Below are positions 13,411 through 34,653 of a DNA stretch of 64,000 bases, piece by piece (the first letter of the stretch is position 1; every line of letters begins with the position of its first letter). The notes beneath the pieces were generated by a model. The model saw only the letters and a program-made list of their open reading frames with translations, was not told where the DNA came from and ran no database searches. Origin of the DNA: Xenopus tropicalis. Taxonomy: Eukaryota > Chordata > Amphibia > Anura > Pipidae. The DNA lies in contig NC_030677.2 of the NCBI RefSeq assembly GCF_000004195.4, positions 175,324,019 through 175,388,018 of the forward strand, in the 5' to 3' direction. Made by a program: the position numbers and the translations under genes.

Positions 13411-14521
13411 TGGTACAAATAGGTAATAAAATGTCAGTTCTCTTTTGCTTTGTACTTTGTTTTTTGCAAATTTATTTCAGTTGTAATAACAGCTTGGTAT
13501 TTTGACTTCACTTTCTTTGTAATTAATGAATAATAGAAGTGACACTTTTTCAGAATAAATTCTGTCTGCTGCTATAATTATTAGGAGAAGTCACAGTTAG
13601 AAAATAATAAAGCAATGCATTGCAGAACCGGGATCAGTTGGTCTTGTGTCTGTTAAGAACACACAAGTGCTTTCTGGACAGCTATTTAATAAGCATATCA
13701 AAGTCAGGATTCTCCTAAATTGTAGGCACAGCCACTAAAGAAAATATGAAACCCATAATGTACAGGGGTTGAATCTTTAACTACTTTTGTTTTGGGATCT
13801 GCATTTACAGTATTCTCTACTGTTTCACTAAGGAGAAGATTTATTAAAAATTGAGTTGTCATCTTCTTCTCGATTTGAGAAAAGCACAGTGAAAAAACAA
13901 AGACACAAAAAATAAGCACAAGTATTTTGTAAAACCTTAAATAGTCGGGATTTATTAAAGAAAAAAACTGCAAAAAGTCACCACAAAAAAAATCAACAGG
14001 TAAAATGCAGATGAGGTTGTATAAAAGTCAATGGGAATATTCTCTAATATTGTCCATGTTTTTTTTTCCTGCAAACTTGATGAATAGACCTCTAAGGTAC
14101 AGTTTTAGCAATAATCATATCGGAGGGAAAAAACACAAGCGCAAAAGTCCATATTCACTTTTTTTTATCGAATGCTAGCATATATAGAAAGCACTCAAAC
14201 AAAAAAGTAAAATTTGTGTACTTTTGCATAACAAGTCACACTCTGGTGAGAATCAAAATGTTCTATTCATTTTTAATGAGGCTGAAAAATATCCCTTGCT
14301 GTGTCACTTGCCCATCCATTGGCCATGTCTGTGAGGAGCTTTTGCTTGAGGTTTTTTTTTTTTTGTGTTGCTTTTCTTTAACAAATTCATTATTCAAGTT
14401 TCAGAAAACACTTGCACAGGTTTTTCACAACCGCGTTTTTCACCACATTTTTCTCAAATGGAGAGAAAAACACTGACTTAATTTTTCATAAATTAGCCCC
14501 TATATGTTACTCTGCTTAATC

Positions 14522-14850
14522 ACCCAGGTTGGACTGGGCCACCGGGAAAAAATCCAGTGGGCCCCAGGGGCCCAGACCCGATCCCTGCCATGAGCTGCCC
14601 AGAGCCGATGGTGTTCCTTCCCCAACACGCTGAAGATATGCGTGCTGGGGGAGAGGGTCGGACAGGGAGTGGGGGCCCCTGTGGGGGGGACTGAAGGTAG
14701 CAGCGGGGGCCCCTGTGAGGGGGGAGTGAAGGTAGCAGTGGGGGCCCCTGTGATGGACAGTGAAGGCAGCGGCGGGGGCCCCTTCGGGGGTACAGGGGCT
14801 TCTGAGGCAGCAGCCCCGGTGGGCCCTGCACCCCCCAGTCCTACCTTGCA
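14522..14850. repeat. GC-rich dispersed repeat with four internal ~34-bp units
   Basis: CCAGGTTGGACTGGGCCACC opens it. GGGGGCCCCT recurs at 14671, 14705, 14740 and 14774, each with GTGAAGG(T/C)AGCAG between. Open frames on both strands here come from this composition. Confidence 0.7.
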
Positions 14851-15825
14851 ATCACCTACATTATTCCAGGACTGCCCTATATGATTATTGCATATGTAAT
14901 CCCGCCAGCTGAAAAGTGCACCTGCTGATCTGAATGCGACTTGAATATTCACTGTAAAAAATCTAGGAAAGGTAAACTAGAAAATAAATATGTAATAATA
15001 TAATTTCTTATATTTAATACTTATATATAATATAACTTCAATGGCTAGTAAAGTATTTTGCCTTGAGAAGATACCTGCACATTTATAATTGAACTGAATG
15101 TGTTAATGCAATACCTGAACCCATGTTAGTTTATTTATATGCCATGCTATATAATTATACTTAAGGATAGCATTAGTCTGAATTAATGTATCTGAGTATG
15201 GCATATTGTTGTTATTTAAAAAATATATATATTCCAAAGGCAACTAATCATTTTTATTCAGTTTTCAGAGAAGGGTAGAGTATAAAGGTCCAGCTGATAA
15301 GAAAGTGTAATGATATCCTGCTGACAGTGCAATATGTAAAGTTATGTAATGTTTCAAAGACAGCATATGGGGAGACAGCAGGCTTTGTCAGAGGCATGCC
15401 CCAAGAGCACACCAAAAATACTGATGACACACTACTGTCATTTATCCATCGGGGACAAGGGAAAGTGCCCTTCAGTAGGACTTGTACTTTCCTATAGTAA
15501 AACTTTTGCTTTTCTGCTTTGTAAGTTTTAGTGCGAGTGCTACAAAGAAGCATAGAAGTTCGTTTTGCTCATAGTCATTTTCATTTCTCTGACCCCAGTT
15601 TCAGGATATGGGATGTGAGATTCTACAACATAACAGTGTATAGTGTATATACATGACCAATGTTCAATTAAATTCCTTCTCGGCTATGTGTACAAAAAAA
15701 ATTATTTTGTATTTCTAAGAACTGTGTGCTCAGGTCATAATAAGTGCAAAATTAGGGGATCTATTGATAAATAAAGCATTTGTTTATGATCCCCTTATAT
15801 ATTTATACATAGATATAATATTCCC

Positions 15826-16015
15826 CCCTTAAGCGCCTCTTCTTCTGCGTAAACCCCAACTTGGCCAGTCTTTCTTCATATTTCCATGCCCTTTGCCAGC
15901 TTAGTTGCCCTCTGTTCCCTCTCTAATTCAGTGATATCCCTTTTGAGCACTGGAGACCAAAACTACACTGCATATTCTAGATGAAGTCCCACCAGTGCTC
16001 TGTAAATCATTTAAA
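15826..16015 (-). pseudogene. CR1-like LINE 3' coding fragment, minus strand
   Basis: The minus-strand translation gives a broken ALVGLHLEYAV / FWSPVLKRDITELE, matching the C-terminal RPHLEYxxxxWSP motif of CR1-type open reading frames. It is short and degraded. Confidence 0.6.
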
Positions 16016-16085
16016 ATAACAACCATTTCTATTCTGTTTTTAGCAGAAAACCTTAAGCCCCAATCTATGCCCTGAATGAGCTTAA

Positions 16086-16550
16086 AGGGGTTGTTCACCT
16101 TTGGGTTAACTTTTAGTATGAAGTAGAGAGTAATATTCTGAAACAATTTGCAGTTGCTCTTAATTTTTTATTATTTGTAGTTTTTTTAGTTATTTCATTT
16201 TCAGTTCAACAGCTCTCCAATTTGGAGTTTCAAATGCTCTTTGGTTGCTAGGGTCCTTAGCAACCAGGGAGTGGTTTGGAAGAGAGACTGGTATATGAAT
16301 ATGAGAGGGCCTGACTAGAAAAGAAAGTTACAAAAAGTAAGAAATAACAATAAAACTGTAGCCTCACGGAGAAACAGTGTTTGGCTGCCGGGGTCAGTGA
16401 CCCCTGTTAAAAAACTGCAAAGAGTTGGAAGAAGAATGCAAATAATAAAAAAAAACTATTACAAATAAATAATGAAGACCAATTGAAAAGTTGCTTAGAA
16501 TTGGCCATTCTATAACATATTAAAAGTAAACTTAAAGGTGAACCACCCCT
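16086..16550. mobile_element. TTAA-flanked MITE
   Basis: TTAA lies at 16082-16085 and 16551-16554. Ends are AGGGGTTGTTCACCTTT and AAAGGTGAACCACCCCT. The interior has a palindrome-like ATTATTTGTAG/CTACAAAT theme and GTTGCTAGGGTCCTTAGCAACC. A degraded sibling is at 20938-21153. Confidence 0.88.
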
Positions 16551-16619
16551 TTAAGGAACTAAAAGTTGCTTTTCTGAAATTCAGTGTTATTTTACCTTTT
16601 GCGACAAACATGAAAACCT

Positions 16620-17340
16620 TATTTGGCTGTGAAAACAGGCAATACCAGCTAGATTGGCTTTGGAGCAGATTCTACACACCAGATGGGCTTTCGCTATGTG
16701 GAAATATCCTTGAGGTGTAGTGCAACTACAACTCACTTAGGCTGCGCTCATAAAGAATGGACTCCAGAAGGTTCTTTGCGGTGAAACAAGACAATTAGTC
16801 CACAAGGTGATAGCAATAATCACACAGAGGAGATAGTAGTTAAAAGCTCTAAGGATAGAAAGAGAGGATGTCTCCCATATGGGTCCCTACAAACATTTAA
16901 TGAGATAACACTATGGTCACTATTACCCATGGGGTCCACTACTTTACTATATGTTCTGGGTCGTTAGAGCTCTGTAACCCCTATTTGGCTGTAAGACAGT
17001 CAAACCCAAGCTAGAATAGGTTAGAGCATGGGGTACATGCGACTCTCTTAAACAGGATGGGACTTCGCTAAGTGGAAGTGGCTAGGCGTGTAGTGCAACT
17101 ACAACTCATTGTAGCTGTGTGCAGAGTAAATTAGAGAATAATGGACGCCAGAAGTTTCTTGATGGTGAACAAATAGCAACTGGGTTTATTATCAAGATAC
17201 TCTGAGGAAAACAAGAGAGAGGATGCCAGCAGTTTATCCCACCTCTCTGGGAGACTGGGGAGGGTAAAGCACCTGGTCACCTTGGCACCTCTATGGAAGC
17301 AGTCTGGATTAATACCTCAGTCCTCAGGTTGAATACCTCT
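16620..17340 (+). repeat. two diverged tandem copies of a ~360-bp dispersed repeat
   Basis: TATTTGGCTGT, GTAGTGCAACTACAACTCA, AATGGACTCCAGAAG/AATGGACGCCAGAAG and AGAGAGGATG occur in the same order from about 16620 and again from about 16980. The copies differ by many substitutions. Confidence 0.7.
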
Positions 17341-17950
17341 AGCTTTAAGAGTCCTACAGCTGACTGTGGATCAGGGTTAAGGTACTAGCCTGTATCCTGG
17401 GTCTTTACCATGGCCCTATGCTGAGGCAACAGTGCCTGCATGGAAGGGTACTTCCAACTACTTTCCTGGTTGGAGCCAAAGCCAAAGTATAACTATATAA
17501 CTGGTCCCTGTTCTCGCTTCACTAGAGTGCAGATGGCTACTCTAGGGTAGATTGGCTTTACTGGGGCCCTGTTGATCCCAGGCTAAGTGGACCTTCCACC
17601 TGAGACACCAGAGGCAGCCAAAGAGGAAAACACACCCCTTTGCTAAACACTATATTGGAGCGTGGTGGGTGCAGTGAACCCATAAACCAATAAGGCACAT
17701 ATGCAAAGCTATATGATGTAATTGGGTCGTTGCCCAGTAACAGCATAAACTAGGAAGGTGTAGATTTAAAGCCAGATCTAAAGCCATAAGGGCATGTTAA
17801 CCCTATGGTTCCCTACAGATCACTAGATCCAGTGCAGAATTATTTGCCCCAAAATGGCAGCCTTTTTCTACTTGCAACATGAGTCTCTTCACTTACATTA
17901 GTGGGTCTACAGCATAACCCTACCATTGGCATGACTCTTTACCCGCTCAT

Positions 17951-18109
17951 TTCCTACCATAACCTCAGCCTTTATATTAGCTTTTACATCCTGCTTGTTG
18001 ATTGCACGTATATTTTCACTATAAATCATAGCCATTGATTTATAGTAAAATGTATAATCAATCAACAAGCAGGATCTAAAAGCCATAAAAGAAGAAGTGA
18101 AGGTAGGAA
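17951..18109. repeat. palindromic MITE-like hairpin upstream of nudt12
   Basis: Arms 17981-18028 and 18037-18082 pair over about 45 bases (ACATCCTGCTTGTTGATT versus AATCAATCAACAAGCAGGAT). The symmetry reaches TTCCTACC at 17951 and GGTAGGAA at 18102. It ends just before the CpG-rich putative promoter. Confidence 0.8.
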
Positions 18110-18114
18110 TGTAG

Positions 18115-18321
18115 GTGCCGCTGACGCCTCACGGCTGCCATACGACGCCATCGCAACGCCTCAGAATCCACCTTCTGTCTGCAAAGTGATTTCTATGCGA
18201 GGGCGCGCCTTTTAGAGGTTATACGGTAGTAGGAAGTAGCTGTGTTCCCAGGGAGCCTTTCGCACTCGCCAATAAGAAGTGAGCGCTGCGAAGGTTTGCC
18301 AGTAACCCCGCTTACCTGCAG
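18115..18321 (+). promoter_or_regulatory. nudt12: CpG-rich probable nudt12 promoter and non-coding exon 1
   Basis: This is the most CpG-dense non-repeat stretch upstream of nudt12 in an otherwise CpG-poor region. It contains GCGCGCC, CGCCAATAAG (CCAAT-like) and AGGAAGT (ETS-like). It ends with a good donor context, CTGCAG|GTACCT (exon end 18321). Because the coding ATG sits directly behind a splice acceptor, a separate 5' non-coding exon must exist, and this is the best candidate, about 1.6 kb upstream. It could instead be a CpG-rich repeat; no transcript evidence is available here. Confidence 0.55.
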
Positions 18322-19047
18322 GTACCTATGTGTAAGTCGTACCTTAGGCTGGGCCTATTACCGGCCATGTATTACCCAGCTTGACCTTGGTGCATGTGAA
18401 TTCATTCTGCTTTAGCAGGGAATACACATGATACGCATTACTGCTTGTAAATATCCTTGCTGACCAAAGGGGTAATGAACTAGGATCCTGTTTCTTAACC
18501 TTGGCTCCCATTGCTACTGAATGACAAGTCCCAACAAGCTTATACCATTGATAATATGACATTGATTTGTAGTTCAGCAACATCTGGTGGGTTATAGGAC
18601 AACAAACATCTGCCCTTAGCTGATTGCACCCTAAGTGGTTCCCTGGCCCCAACCCAACTGAAAATGCCCTGTGTCCCCTGTAACTGCAGAGTTGTACAGC
18701 AGGGCGCATCCTGTATAATCCTGCTTTGTGGCCTTCCGCTTGTTCAGTCTGATACTATTTTTTTTTACAATATGCATAGTGTGTTATTCTATGTTCCCAT
18801 CAGTATAGCCCTTGTGAGGTGGTTTTATTAATGTTTCATTATTATTACTGATATTAATAACATGCAGAAACCTACTGTGAATGCACAGTAAGGATTTATT
18901 TGACTCCCATGGAAACTAAATGTATTCCTGATGCAAGTGAATGCAGTACAAGTCAGATTATGAAACCTGTTGAGGGAGGAGACCATAGCAAAGTCACAGA
19001 ATGCCCTTGGTTCTGTACAATCTGTAGCGTGTCCTACAGTCACATTA

Positions 19048-19323
19048 AGTACAAAAAGCAAAATGGCACTCAGGGCTAGAGGAAAAGAATTCCTTTTTAA
19101 AAAATCTTGATGCTTGATAAAGGGGCTGTTTTGCCTCGAAACGTTGCATTTTCGCAAATAAAGATTTTTTAAAAAGGAATTATTTTCCTCTAGCCCTGAG
19201 TGCCATTTTGCTTTTTGTACTTCCTCTGGTTTTTGGGAGGATGCCGATCCCTCCAGCAGTGTGCACCGGGCGTTCAAATTTGGAGAGCTAGGGTGTGCGG
19301 TAAAGGCCTCTGTTGTACTTATC
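19048..19323. mobile_element. retro-inserted element with 61-bp-arm inverted repeat
   Basis: Arms 19048-19108 (AGTACAAAAAGCAAAATGGC...) and about 19161-19221 are nearly perfect inverted copies, separated by about 52 bases containing TTGATAAAGGGGCTGTTTTG and CCTCGAAACGTTGC. About 100 further bases follow. CTACAGTCACATTAA occurs directly before 19048 and again from 19324, a 15-bp target duplication. It may be a Penelope-like or SINE-like element; the family is uncertain. Confidence 0.6.
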
Positions 19324-19921
19324 TACAGTCACATTAACTCTTGTACTCCCCAGGGTTCACTACTGATGTCTCAGATTCCTAAAAACCCATTTAAACTTAT
19401 CGTTTTTAAAAAATTCACATGCACTTACAATGTAAGGGTAGGATTAGATAACACGCAGAGAGGTTCCTTAGTAAGGATTATGTTATGCAATGTACTTTAA
19501 TCGCTGTGCTAAAGGGAGCCCTATCCAGAGCAGTGTAGAGCTGGAGTATTCTGCCTATAACCACTCACACATGCCAGTGCCATCTACTGTGATTTTCATT
19601 CCTTAGGGCCCTGGCACATGGGACATTTTGTTGACCGTGATAAATCTTTACTACTGCGGGTGACAAAATGTCCCAAATTCCTTTCTGCCGGCAGTAATGT
19701 AAATAGTGGTAAGGAAATTAGGGATGTTTTTTTGCCCACAGTAAACCTGTGTGCCATCATCCTTACTCTTGCACTTGTGTCCGAGCTGTAGTAAATGAGC
19801 CCTACTATTGTTCATTTACAAACGTGCAAATGCAGTTGTCTGAATTGCATCCAGTTCCTTTGTATTGTACTAATAGGGGTGTGCATGTACATTTAGTGAA
19901 ATAAATTGCATGTTTTTCAGA

Positions 19922-29672
<9,751 letters not shown>

Positions 29673-29820
29673 ATTTGTGTGATCTAAATATACATTTAAC
29701 ATTTTTATTTTAAGAACTGAGAAATGCAGTTTCCATAGGGATGTACTATCATTGCACCTACAGGATGAGAAGCATAAACACTATAATCAATGCAATAAAT
29801 CCCAACTTTAATATTTTACT
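29673..29820 (+). promoter_or_regulatory. nudt12: nudt12 3' UTR with polyadenylation signal
   Basis: The first canonical AATAAA after the stop is at 29794-29799, 122 bases downstream of the TAA. A short AT-rich stretch follows, and then a dispersed TA-flanked repeat begins at about 29847. The 3' UTR therefore appears short. Confidence 0.65.
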
Positions 29821-29846
29821 ACAAAATCCTTTTTTGTGCTAAATTT

Positions 29847-30171
29847 TCAGGCAGAATGAAAATTTATCTGGAAACCCATTATCCAGAAAGGTCCAAATTA
29901 TGGAAAGGTTATCTCTATAGAGTCTATTTTAAACAAATAATTTACATTTTTAAAAGTGATTTCATTTTTTTCTGTAATAATAAAACAGTACCTTGTACTC
30001 AATACAACTAAGCTGCATGAATCCATATTGGTGACAAATTAATCATTGGGCTTATTTCATGTTTAAATGCTATTTAGTAAACTTAAACTATGGTGATCCA
30101 AATTATGGAAAAACCTTTATCTCAGAAACCCCAGTTTTCAGGGTTTCTGGATTAGAGATTCCATACCTGTA
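29847..30171. mobile_element. MITE, GTTATCCAGAA family, just after nudt12
   Basis: It has AACCCATTATCCAGAAAGG, AACAGTACCTTGTACTC and the end GATTCCATACCTGTA. It lies about 50 bases after the nudt12 polyadenylation signal. Confidence 0.75.
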
Positions 30172-31080
30172 TATAAGGGCATAAATACAACCTTAGTAAT
30201 TCATACTTAATAAATATATTTATTATTTAATGTGTTTGTTTATTTTGGATACCATTTAAAACAATGTATGATTTAAAGCAGGGCTGTACAAACTAAAGGC
30301 CTGCAGTCCAGATGAGATCTGCCAAGAGGTTTTTATGCCCCCCTGCCCTACATCGATTTCAATTCATCCACTCATCCACAGGTGAAGGCTCAGAGCAATG
30401 CATGGGAGCACTCTGCTGCAATTGTACAACCAAGTGTAACAAAACAAAAGCACCAAACTGGACTCAACAGCTCAATCTAAGCAGTGACAATCTGTGATGG
30501 GGCAGTCTGTGGGGTGCACAGAGGGAATGCTAGACTAATGGGTGGGGGGAGGTTGGGAAATGATCCATGCAAGTGAGAGCCAGACTATCCTTGTTTCCTC
30601 TTAATCTGAGCAATCAGCTAAGTCTGTGTAAAAACTTCTATATTTTTGTTAGTTTAGTGTTTATTGATATATTTATATTTTAGAATGTGAGTTATTTTAA
30701 CAAGTAGTTAGAATGAGAATATATATATATTTAATATATATTTTTTTAAGAATAACGGTACATTCCCACATTGGTGACTTTATCCCCTGCATGCCAGGGC
30801 CTTTGATCTTGTTGTGCTGAGTGTTGCGAGACACAGAACTACAGAGATCAAAGTGCATCCTAGAAATGTCAAATCTATGGTGCTTGCAGTGCTTGGCAGT
30901 AGTTGTAGCAAGCTGTACCTATGGGATGTTACGAAGTACTAAAGCTCTTTTTTGGACTGAAAACAGCCCTGCCTGCATGAGAGGCACATAGATAAAGTGG
31001 ATATAAAAAGTCTACACACCCCTAATAAAATGTCAGGTTCAGTGCTATACAAAAATGAGACATCATAAATCATTTCAGAA

Positions 31081-31131
31081 CAGCGCTGCGGAATATGTTG
31101 GCGCTTTATAAATAAATGTTAATAATAATAA
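31081..31131 (+). mobile_element. 51-bp retroelement tail inserted in a Tc1 inverted repeat
   Basis: CAGCGCTGCGGAATATGTTG, GCGCTTTATAAATAAATG and a TAA run interrupt the left Tc1 end exactly between CATTTCAGAA and CTTTTTCCACC. These two halves are contiguous in the right end. Confidence 0.8.
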
Positions 31132-31257
31132 CTTTTTCCACCTTTAATGTGACCTATAAACTGTACCACTCAATTGAAAAACAAACTGAAATCTTTTAGG
31201 TGGAGGGAAGAAAACCAAAAAAACTAGAATAATGTGGTTGCATAAGTGTGCACACCC

Positions 31258-32229
<972 letters not shown>

Positions 32230-34010
32230 GGCTTTTGCTGTGGGATTAATCAGAGGCACTTTAAATGATGGCAGGTGTATGCTGACTCCTATTTAACATG
32301 GTTTTGAATGTGATTGCTTAATTCTGAACACAGATACATCCCCAATTAGAAGAGGGTGTGCACACTTATGCAACCACATTATTTTAGTGTTTTTGGTTTT
32401 CTTCCCTCCACCTAAAAGATTTCAGTTTGTTTTTCAATTGAGTGGTACAGTTTATAGGTCACATTAAAGGTGGAAAAAGTTCTGAAATGATTTATCTTTG
32501 TCTCATTTTTGTACAGCACAGGAACCTGACATTTTACCAGGGGTGTGTAGACTTTTTTATCCACTGTATCTTTCCTCCTAACCCCTAGCTTGAATTAGAG
32601 ATCAGAAAAGGACACAGTTTGCACCCTATGCTGGATTTGTTATCATTGTAAAGTGTAGACAGACCCAGGGCAGAAGTGCTGTGTGCAGGAACACTAAGGG
32701 ATACGCTCTTATGACCCTTAGCTCTCTTGCACTTTTTCCCCAGATCTACGTAAATAACCCCTATAGTCTCAAACTATTATTATATGTTGCATACTTTCAT
32801 CTGTAATACTTTAGCACACTGCAAATTTTACCCTCTTATGCTAATAATAATTATATGCATAATGTAAGCTACATTAATATGGATTAGTTTTTGTGGTATC
32901 GCAGAAATAAAAATTGTTCCAATTGCACTTTTTTAGCATGGCATGGTTACTATCTGTAAGATTTTTATTATATATTTATCAGTCAGTGGCAGGAGCCTAA
33001 TAGATTATAATAGACCATTGACCATCTTTTTATCATTTACCACTTAAATGATTTTTTGTGAATGGGCGAGAACTCCACTTGCATAGGAGTACTAATCTGG
33101 TAAACTGTCTGAAAAAAAGTGTATTTATCATGCCACATTCATTGCCTTGATAGATATATAGAACATGCTGCTCCTTCACCATAGGCACTGTAGCAATTAG
33201 AGCCCTCTGTGTTTAATCATTTACAAATGTGAATGTTTATGCTGTAAAAATAGTTTGTTGCCGGCTTTCTAGGAATCATTTCACTGCTGCTATTGCGTAT
33301 TAAGGCCTAGAAAAAATCCTACTTACGCAGTAAATCCATGAATAATCTTTTTTTATGGCGTGCCCAGGTGCAGGAAGCGGTTTTCAGAGAAACGTGAGTG
33401 CTCCACAAGTGCTTAGCTGCCTCATTCTATTTAATGTTGTTATCCTGCGCTTCCCTTCTCTTTCTGTAGGATTACGTAGCCAGTGCGATGAGAGGCAGGG
33501 ATGCAAGCAGATGGCTAATTTAGTCTCTTCATATATTCTGAGAGCATTTTAATTAGCTGACATTTGAAAGAATATGCTGCATTTCAGGCAGGAATTATAA
33601 GTACAAATGCATGTTTGTTGCCCACTCATAGACGGATATAACAAATTGGCCATAAATACACATAAAAAAAAAATAGGACAATGCAGTAATCAGCTCTACT
33701 GCCCCCAAAAAGCTGGGGAGGGGATGGAGTACTTTGTTTCTAAACTTCGAAGGCCAGCAAATAGGCACTAACAATAGAGGCAAATAGGTGCAGTCATTAT
33801 AGCATTATGTTCTTGTCCACTAATGGTTTTCTCTGCATTCACCTCTTAGTTACCTACTTCTTCATCTGTTCTTTTGTTGTTCTTTTTTCTAACTATGTTT
33901 TTTCTTTTACAATATTTAATGTATTTCTTCATTAGGGATTAAGTCATTTTAGATAAAAGGAAAATAAACAAGCTAGTTTGACCATCGGTTACATACAAGA
34001 AAATATTTAA

Positions 34011-34291
34011 AGGAATACTGTCATGGGAAAACATGTTTTTTTTCAAAATGCATCAGTTAATAGAGCTTCTCCATTTTTCTAAAACACCAGCAGATTTTTA
34101 AAATTTCACATGGAGCTAGCTATATTCTTCATTTCCCAGAGTGCCACAGCCATGTGACCTGTGCTCTTACAGCTAAAAAAATACATTTATTGGTTCAAGA
34201 ATAAATTTAAATGGCAGAGTGAATTATTTGCTATGTAAACAGTGTAATTTAGAAATAAGAAGTATACCATAAACATCACAACAGTATCCCT
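34011..34291. mobile_element. TTAA-flanked MITE
   Basis: TTAA lies at 34007-34010 and 34292-34295. Ends are AGGAATACTGT and ACAGTATCCCT. Confidence 0.8.
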
Positions 34292-34576
34292 TTAAAATAA
34301 AAATCTTGGCCCCGTAATTGGCCATTCTTCAGGCAGTAATAAAAACAAACCATGGCATTCTGCTTTTGTGTCTGAAATCCTTTTCTAGTTGTGCATTCCC
34401 AAGACATCTTGGTTTATTGGGGAAAGTATTGACCACTCCCCTCACGCAGCCGCCCCCTTGAATTCTAATACCCCTATTACTCTCTTCTGGGTTTCTACTC
34501 AGTATTTCCTTCCTCCCATGCCCAATAAACTTTACTGAAGTTTCAGGTTTTGTTGATGGAAAGGTTGAAATAATAG

Positions 34577-34653
34577 TTTTATTATTTTGGTTATATAATA
34601 TTATTAGGTGAAAAAGACCATTGTCCCCTAATAATATTGTATAACCAAGATAA
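34577..34653. repeat. hairpin inverted repeat
   Basis: Arms TTATTTTGGTTATATAATAT... and ...ATATTGTATAACCAAGATAA pair over about 28 bases around a 20-base loop with GAAAAAGACCATTGTC. Confidence 0.8.

Noticed and set aside
13149..13505. 118-codon frame on the + strand
   Set aside because: It starts in a GC-rich dispersed repeat and runs on into T-rich DNA, with no recognisable domain.
14500..14952. Proline/glycine-rich frames of 80-150 codons
   Set aside because: GC-rich dispersed repeat with ~34-bp internal units. It is open on both strands and has no exon context.
16620..17340. LTR retrotransposon
   Set aside because: Two direct copies exist, but there is no TG...CA ends, primer-binding site or polyprotein between them.
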